Both the position numbers and the translations under genes were made by a program. This document shows, piece after piece, positions 57,747-64,000 of a DNA stretch of 64,000 nucleotides. Position 1 is the stretch's first letter; each line of letters opens with the position of its first letter. The stretch spans positions 310,001 to 374,000 of the forward strand of contig JALJCO010001315.1 in the NCBI GenBank assembly GCA_023101725.1. Reading direction: 5' to 3'. The notes under the pieces were generated by a model. That model was not told the origin of the DNA. It made no database searches and saw only the letters and a list, made by a program, of their open reading frames with translations. Source of the stretch: Atherinomorus stipes. Taxonomy: Eukaryota > Chordata > Actinopteri > Atheriniformes > Atherinidae.

Positions 57747-57845
57747 CAGTGGTGTGGTGGTTACCTGCCTCCACAGCAAGAATCCCTAGTTGAATCTCGG
57801 CCGGGAGCTTTTTATGTGGACTTTGTCTTACCCCTGTGCATGTAT
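57747..57845 (+). repeat. tRNA-derived SINE fragment
   Basis: The GTGGTGTGGTGGTTACCTGC start, the CCACAGCAAGAAT middle, the TTGAATCTCGGCCGGGAGC B-box region and the TTTATGTGGACTTTG tail follow a widespread fish SINE layout. Confidence 0.6.
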
Positions 57846-60013
57846 AACTTCGTCTCACTGTCCAAATAAAACCCCCAAAAAATACATGTTATTTAGAAAT
57901 TCTGTATAGCAAGTAACCCCAAGACCAAGTGTGAACAATCTAAAACAAAACATCAAGATGTATAGACCTAATAGAAAGTGGAACTCAGCTGGAGATTGAG
58001 GTCATGGTAACTCCCCCCATATCCCACAGCTTTGTGTCTAAAATTACATCGGAGTAACTGGTGAACATTACAATAACTACTCTTAAACACAGCTTTTATC
58101 TCGTCATGATTTTGGCACTGGCTGAAAAGAGAAACTTCATACATCATCTCCTTGTTTTTAAATCAGAGACATCCCTGGGAATAGCTATGATCTCTACGCA
58201 ACAAACCATGTTTGTTGCAACTGACTATTTAGTTTGATTATGACTGGACACAGGGATGTGTACAAGCTTTCTGAGCGGGGATAAGAGGACACTCTCTGGC
58301 AGGCCATAACTAAAAGTGGACAGTTAACGTTTGCTGTGCCATAGAATTAAAATGCTGCTCACTGGTTTTGCCTTTTCATCTGTCTAATGGGAAGACTAAA
58401 CTCACGAGATAATCTAGTGCAACCGATGCTGCAAAAGATTATGGGATTACAAAACAGAAAAACAAGACGGATAACAGATGAACAGTAGTTAGACACAAAA
58501 CAAATTCTTGTTGTAGGATCCCCCGTTACTAAATCAGACCAAACACAAAGCAATAGAATGCATTTCTTACGAAAACAGAAACAAACTTAAAAACTAGAAA
58601 GCACACTTTCTGATGAAGGTGGGTGATGTGAGGAAATTGATGCTCAGTTGATATTTCTTTTTTTTAGTGAATGTTCAGAGAAACATATTACAAAAAGTCA
58701 GCAATAGTTGGAATCAGAATATGTCACAAGAAGAAAAAAAAGCAAATATTACAAGAGAAAATACAATAATCCGAAAAAGCTTTACACAAGACATTTCAGA
58801 GGCATTTTCTATTCAAGATTAAAAGAAAAAAAATCTATTGCTGTTCAAAACATCTACCACATGCCATTAAATATTCACCCCTCTGGTGTAGCTACAGTTT
58901 AGAGGAATCATATTACACCAAACTTTTAAAACTCTAAGTTAAAAGTGTCATAGCTCTGAGGTAGTAACTGTCAAGCCAGTATGCTGTAGAAAACATGCCC
59001 TCTCTCAAAATGCAAAATTACAACCACTACCAATTTATTATGTCGACATTCTCCCATAAATCAGAACAGTAATCACAACAAATTCAATCCATAAATAAAA
59101 TGCCAGTCAAAGTTTAAGAACTAAAGTGCACCAAAAATCAGACACAAAGTTTTCTAACACGTGGGAGAAAATCAGACTCACACAACACACAATAATGAAA
59201 CTCAAACCCAGTTCAAGCTTTTCCTGAGCTTTCTTGCCCCCACTAACACAGTAAAACTAGGAACAAAAGAGCAGAAAATGTCAAAAAGACAGTTGATAGC
59301 TTCCATTTACTGTAAGTACACTGGAAGGAATTGTTCATTTTGCTTTGTATATCAATTATAGCAAATGTACTTTTGCTCTCAGAACTGATCTAAACCTTTG
59401 AGCTAAAGGCCTTTTTTTTCCCTAACAGAAAGTTTAGTTTTGAGAAGCTGTAATGACCTTGACATGTTTAGAATGAATCTTCAGCCTTCTTCCTTAAAAC
59501 TAAACTTTTTGTCGAACAAAAAAAAGAAACCATTCAGCTTATAATCTGGAGAGACAAAATGAAGTTAGCGACAGTGATCTAAACCTGTCAAGCTAAACTA
59601 AATTGACATGAAAAACGATACATTTTACACTGTTAATTTTTATTTTGTGTTAAACTATTACATTATGTTGCCCAAAAACAAAGCCAGTCACTAGCAAAAG
59701 ATAAATTACTTAATTAAAAAAAAAAAAGAAGAAAAGCAAATGCAATGGCATGAAAATTAACAATTACATTTACAAACATTTACAAATGTACACATTTACA
59801 AACCTAAATGTGGCAAAAAAAGAGGAGGCAAAGGTAATAAAAATATTAAATAACTCATATCTTACCTTTTGTAGCATCAGTTCCCCTCATTTTGCCAAGC
59901 CGACCGTCTTTCCACGAATGTCAACAACTGTCAAAAGTGGCTTTGTCGATGTTGCAAACATCACTTGCATATTTTGCGCAGAGATGCTTTTCGTGATACT
60001 TTTTCAAATTATC
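57846..60013. other. intronic stretch, no gene seen
   Basis: AT-rich, with A runs (59717-59729) and no repeat ends or exons that I can support. Confidence 0.45.
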
Positions 60014-61428
60014 TAGTGTTGTAGCCTCGTCAATACCACATCAACCGAGACCAAGACATTAGAGAGACCAGGGTACCAAGACAAGGTCAAGACATTTAGA
60101 GGTGAGACCGAGGCCATAAATATCAAAGAATAATCATAACAAAACATCAAAATGTACGTTTTTTAAAGTTTGCTTTTAAACAAATATGACAACAAACATT
60201 AGTCATTGCTCTGTTGTTTTGAAAGCAGCATTATGAATTAAATAAACTATATACTAATATATTTTGGCAAACATTAAATTTAATTATACCCAAGTTGGCA
60301 GATATCTCTCCCAACAAGCAGGACCGTAGTTTATTTTATTTTCTGTCATTTGTTCTCTTTTTAATCTGTCTGTTTACGAATCACAAGAGTACTGCAGATC
60401 ATCTGAAATTTCTTCATTGTCATCATCATCACACTATGTTGAAAAGTTTTAGAAATATACTTTGTATAATAATGAGACAGTTTGCACAAACATAAAATGA
60501 TATAATCACTACTAAAAAGCTTATAATCAAAGAAAATTCAGATTTACTGCGAACCTGAAGTAAACACGCACGCTGCATGAAGTGAGAACCATGTAGACTC
60601 AATCACAAATGCGCAATCAGGGAGTTAGTTCAGTAAATATGAACTCTACACTAACCTGAAGAAAATAATGACCCTGCTAAGCATCACTGTTGCAGGGTAA
60701 GTTGTTTTTAATTATCTCTGAAGTGTGAAAATGATTATTCTGCATACCTGAAGTCTGAAAAAATAACGGGCATTTGCTGTGTGGATGATTGATCAATGAT
60801 CAGTGACTGATGCGGCTTGGCAGGCGGAAGAAGAAGTAGTTCCAACCCATTCGTACGATTTAGTTAGTTTTCATTGTGTTCATGTTAATGATGATAGTAA
60901 ATATGAAAATCAGATTTAGCTTAAGAATCAGTTCTATAATATCGGTGGCTGGTCGAGGAACAATCACTACTTCATCATCAATCCGCACAGAAATCGTCTT
61001 CTCAGGTAAATTATACTTTTGAGCTTTATGTTTTTTTTGGTAAATTTTATTATAAATACCAAGGTCCTGGTCCAGACCTGTCCTCAATGGTAGCTACAGC
61101 CATGCTAACAAGTTCACACAGCCGCTCTCCTCCTTTCGGCTCGTGCCTCTCTGTGCTCAGGAGGTGCAATTAGACACACTGCAGCTGCAACTAACGTAAC
61201 ACAACCAATGTTTTTAAGATGTTATTAGCCGTTTTTAGGAGGGTCTTTTTCCACTCCTACCAGCAGCTAAGTTGTGGACAAAAAGCCTATCAGCAATAGT
61301 CTCGACTGGTCTCGTTCAATAACCCCGAGGCCGCCCTGTCCGAGACGGAGCTAAGATTGAGACAAAATGCAGTCGATACGAGTGAGACCAAGGACCTGAC
61401 CGATCTCGAGTAACCTACTACAACACTA
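60014..61428. mobile_element. hAT-like element, 1.4 kb
   Basis: Left end TAGTGTTGTAG and right end in reverse complement TAGTGTTGTAGTAGG are inverted copies. Both subterminal regions carry GAGACCRAG words (GAGACCAAGACATT at 60048, GTGAGACCAAGGACC at 61383). The 8-base flanks AAATTATC and GTAATATC match only in part, so the target duplication is eroded or the boundary is off. No transposase ORF seen. Confidence 0.65.
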
Positions 61429-62099
61429 GTAATATCCACATTTACTACTCTTGTAGTATTTTAAATAACTGTGTAAACGATGTGTAGCCTACGTATCCAG
61501 GCTGAGTTACATCAGCCTCAGGTAAGGCCTACCTGATGGGAGACACCAGTGGCGGCTTTTCCAGCTTCCAGATGTATGCAGCCCACAAGTTCAATTGCTT
61601 TGAACGTTATTGACGTTTGCCAGTCTAACACACAGCTAACAAAGACTGAAAAAATGTAAGTAGAAAATACTTGGTTTTGTTTTTTATCTGTTTTAGTTTT
61701 GGTTGTTTCAGAAAAAGGAAATAAAACAAAAAAAGAACTGCAGGGAGTCGCCCCTGGAAATGGCAGTAGGAAACCCTAGATATCCTAAATTAGAGCCTGC
61801 TGAGGTCCCCTTGTTTCCTTGTTTTGTGTCCTTGTTACAATGACAGAGCATGCTGTAGTCCCCATTAATTAAAAGTTCACCTGTGACCCCTAATCATAAC
61901 GCAGGTGTGTGGGTGGTTGTTTCTCAGCAGTCCATCAAAATCCATTTTATGTTCTCTCATTAAGTGCAAAGCTAAAGTTTTCGAATTAGCTGTTCCTTTG
62001 TTGCACAAAAGATAGGTTGTAATAATAATAATAATAATCAAAAAAAGTTACGTAAAATGGCCAAAAGCATTTTTATTCTTTCAATTTGGGGGCATGTGG
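61429..62099. other. intronic stretch
   Basis: A short AAT repeat at 62019-62038. No exon or element ends seen. Confidence 0.45.
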
Positions 62100-62520
62100 A
62101 AAAAAAATGGTGAGGAAAGAAACCATAAGGCTTAATTAATTATCATGAAAGTTATAAGACCTTTCGGAATAAAAATGCTCAAGCATGACTGGGAAGCAGG
62201 TTTCTGTTGCCTAGGGGCTCTGTTGACTCACTATCAGTTTTTTTCCTCATCTTTTGAAGCAATTGCAGCTTTATTATCTGTTTAAATTCATGGCATCATT
62301 TTTGGCTGAACTCTTATTTCTATGCTTGGATGTTCATTGACTGACAAACTACATCATTAATATCATCATTATAAAGTTCAGTAAAGGGAAATAAATTGCA
62401 GTGACCTTGTTTTTGCTGTTTGACGTTTGCATTTCTATCCTCCATAATGAACCAACAGAGCAGTCCCCATGAAAATTCCTCAAAATGCAACTACGAAACG
62501 CAACTACCATCTCACACATC
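62100..62520. promoter_or_regulatory. candidate conserved noncoding element (intronic)
   Basis: A repeat-free AT-rich stretch with GGCTTAATTAATTATCATG, TTGTTGCACAAAAG-like and CATTAATATCATCATT words. Enhancer-like texture only. Confidence 0.25.
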
Positions 62521-62634
62521 AAATGCGGGTTGTTTCTAAATGAGCACTCAGGTGCATCTTTTAATCTCCTGCAACCAAGAAATGCTACAGAAATGAATAA
62601 AGATCAGTCTTTATTTTAGACCATGTCATTGGCT

Positions 62635-63438
62635 GTGTTTCCATTACACCTATAATTTCACAAATCTTACATATTGAAATTAAAAACTGGTAATGGAAAC
62701 ACCTAAATGTAAAAAAAAAGTAAAAAAAAAAAAAAAAAAAAAACACTAAAATATTGCAAAAAAGTTTTTACACTCATAAGGTGTTTTTTCAGATGTTTCA
62801 ATGACCGCATGTACTTGAGAGCTTTAATTCCTTTCTAAACAATAATTACGATTAAACTTAATTCCAAACTAAGTGGTTGGTTTATTCCTCTTTTAATGCC
62901 AAATAAAATAATTCCCCTGTCATGTAAGCTGTTATTCTGCTTTAACTTGATTCCTGTCATTCTGCACATGCTCTTTCCCTTGTCCTGCTATAATGACGCT
63001 TATCGAAGCTCATATGAAACAAGTGCTGAACTCGGGCTTGCCGGCGGAAATGAAGAATACGTTCGTGTTGAGCTGCTGCTACAAAACTACAATCAAAATA
63101 CAGTGAAAATATGAATTATTATGTGGTTTTCATGTGGTTGTCGAAACAAAAAGGAGCAGGAGCTGGCGTCTGTGTACTTCTGGTTAGACGTACTGTCAGC
63201 GGAAGTAAATACTTCACGTCCACCCCCTGTCCAATCAGAACCCTTCCCAACTCCCAGATCTAACGTGGAATTAGATAAACGTTTTCCTTGTAAACCTTAA
63301 TCCGTATTTATTAGTTCCATGTAAACATGAAGGTGAATAATTTAATTCAAAATTATTTAATTCAGAATATTTAATTCTAAAAAAAAACATCATGTAACCG
63401 GGGCCAATATGACAGTGTAGCAAGTGTGATGGAAACAC
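62635..63438. mobile_element. MITE with GTGTTTCCAT ends, with internal elements
   Basis: GTGTTTCCATTACAC at 62635-62649 has an inverse GTGTGATGGAAACAC at 63424-63438 and a second inverse GTAATGGAAACAC at 62690-62702. The unit is therefore either a short foldback (62635-62702) or a longer element containing others. The part ending TAACCGGGGCC near 63408 is typical of another fish MITE group and probably nested. Target duplications were not resolved. Confidence 0.5.
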
Positions 63439-64000
63439 TTTTTTTTTCACATTTACATGCCATCAGACATGACGTAAGGGAGCAAAAACCAGTTATTCCT
63501 TCTTAATTATGATGTTTATAATCATTTACAAGCATTTATATAAAAGGTCCGTAAACTGCTGTAATTCAGCAAACAGAGTTCATTTTTGGACAACATGCAG
63601 ATATGGATTAAGTTCTTCATGACAAGTTATTCACAAGTTATAAATGTTGTTTCCAGACATTTGTAACACATGACCAAGACTTGTTTATCCCACATGTTAA
63701 TTAAATGTTGCCACAATTTAATGGCCACATCTTATGGCTGTGTAATGCGTCGCCTCATGTTTTTTTTTTTTCTCCTGTCAGTGTATTCTGAGGGCTTCGT
63801 ACATATGGACTTCGCCTCTGCGTTATCATCCGCTGCTTCCTGATGAAGAACAGCAGCAGCTCTAAAATGCTAAATATTTTGCATCTCCATCCTCCTCAAA
63901 GTGGAATCTCGCACAAGGGGTTTTACGAGAATTACAGCTGATGCGCTAAACACCATTTAATGGCAACACCTGCATATTGCTATTGCATTTTTTTTAAATT
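63439..64000. other. intronic stretch to window end
   Basis: No second cadherin exon was found here; T run at 63761-63771. Confidence 0.5.

Noticed and set aside
1..64000. CRISPR arrays, operons, bacterial promoters, intact tRNA or rRNA genes
   Set aside because: None seen; the tandem repeats are microsatellites, and the tRNA-like signals are degenerate SINE heads.

Overview
The window looks like nuclear DNA of a ray-finned fish, probably a percomorph. It is AT-rich and almost free of open reading frames, and it is packed with short DNA transposons, L2-type LINE pieces and tRNA-type SINE pieces that are common in teleosts. The one intact coding exon encodes the N-terminus of a vertebrate type II cadherin. 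Nothing here is bacterial, and the many short ORFs are chance or transposon-derived.

The anchor is the exon at 33747-34155 on the + strand. Its coding part (33910-34155) gives a signal peptide, a short propeptide ending in a furin site (RVKR), and the first residues of the first cadherin repeat with both type II tryptophans. It stops at a phase-0 splice donor. The N-terminal residues fit CDH12 (N-cadherin 2) best as I remember the family. No later cadherin exon is visible, so positions 34156-64000 (at least 29.8 kb) are read as the first coding intron. Positions 1-33746 are read as upstream intron or 5' flank.

Within the intron, on the opposite strand, 39445-39590 is a decayed but clearly recognisable exon of an Enhancer of polycomb gene (EPC1-like). 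It keeps both splice boundaries and carries two in-frame stops. A second, unidentified exon-like block lies 305 bp upstream of it on the same strand (39896-40000).

The rest is repeat-rich sequence. Insertions with readable ends include a two-layer nest (4062-4704 with 4099-4513 inside), a hAT-type element (18143-18851), a long-TIR element (19049-19644), two copies of one TIR family in opposite orientation (from 22181, and 23653-24208), the first of which was split by an element leaving a 9-bp duplication (22380-22908), a 1.4-kb element (28634-30068) holding a hairpin and palindromic micro-elements, hAT-type elements (36593-38365, 56291-56836, possibly 60014-61428), and a solo LTR (51798-53305) split by a hAT-type element (52168-52995). 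Transposase or reverse transcriptase relics are a Tc1-like end (1-215), a hAT C-terminus (20780-20945), a piggyBac-like N-terminal piece (56982-57197) and two L2-type ORF2 pieces (51265-51411, 53797-54108). A 1.1-kb strand-asymmetric purine tract lies at about 40905-42060.

Several quiet, single-copy, AT-rich stretches (near 14800-15080, 31880-32400, 45900-46210, 47300-47530, 48080-48830, 62100-62520) look like candidate conserved noncoding elements of a large neural cadherin locus. That is inference from composition and context only.
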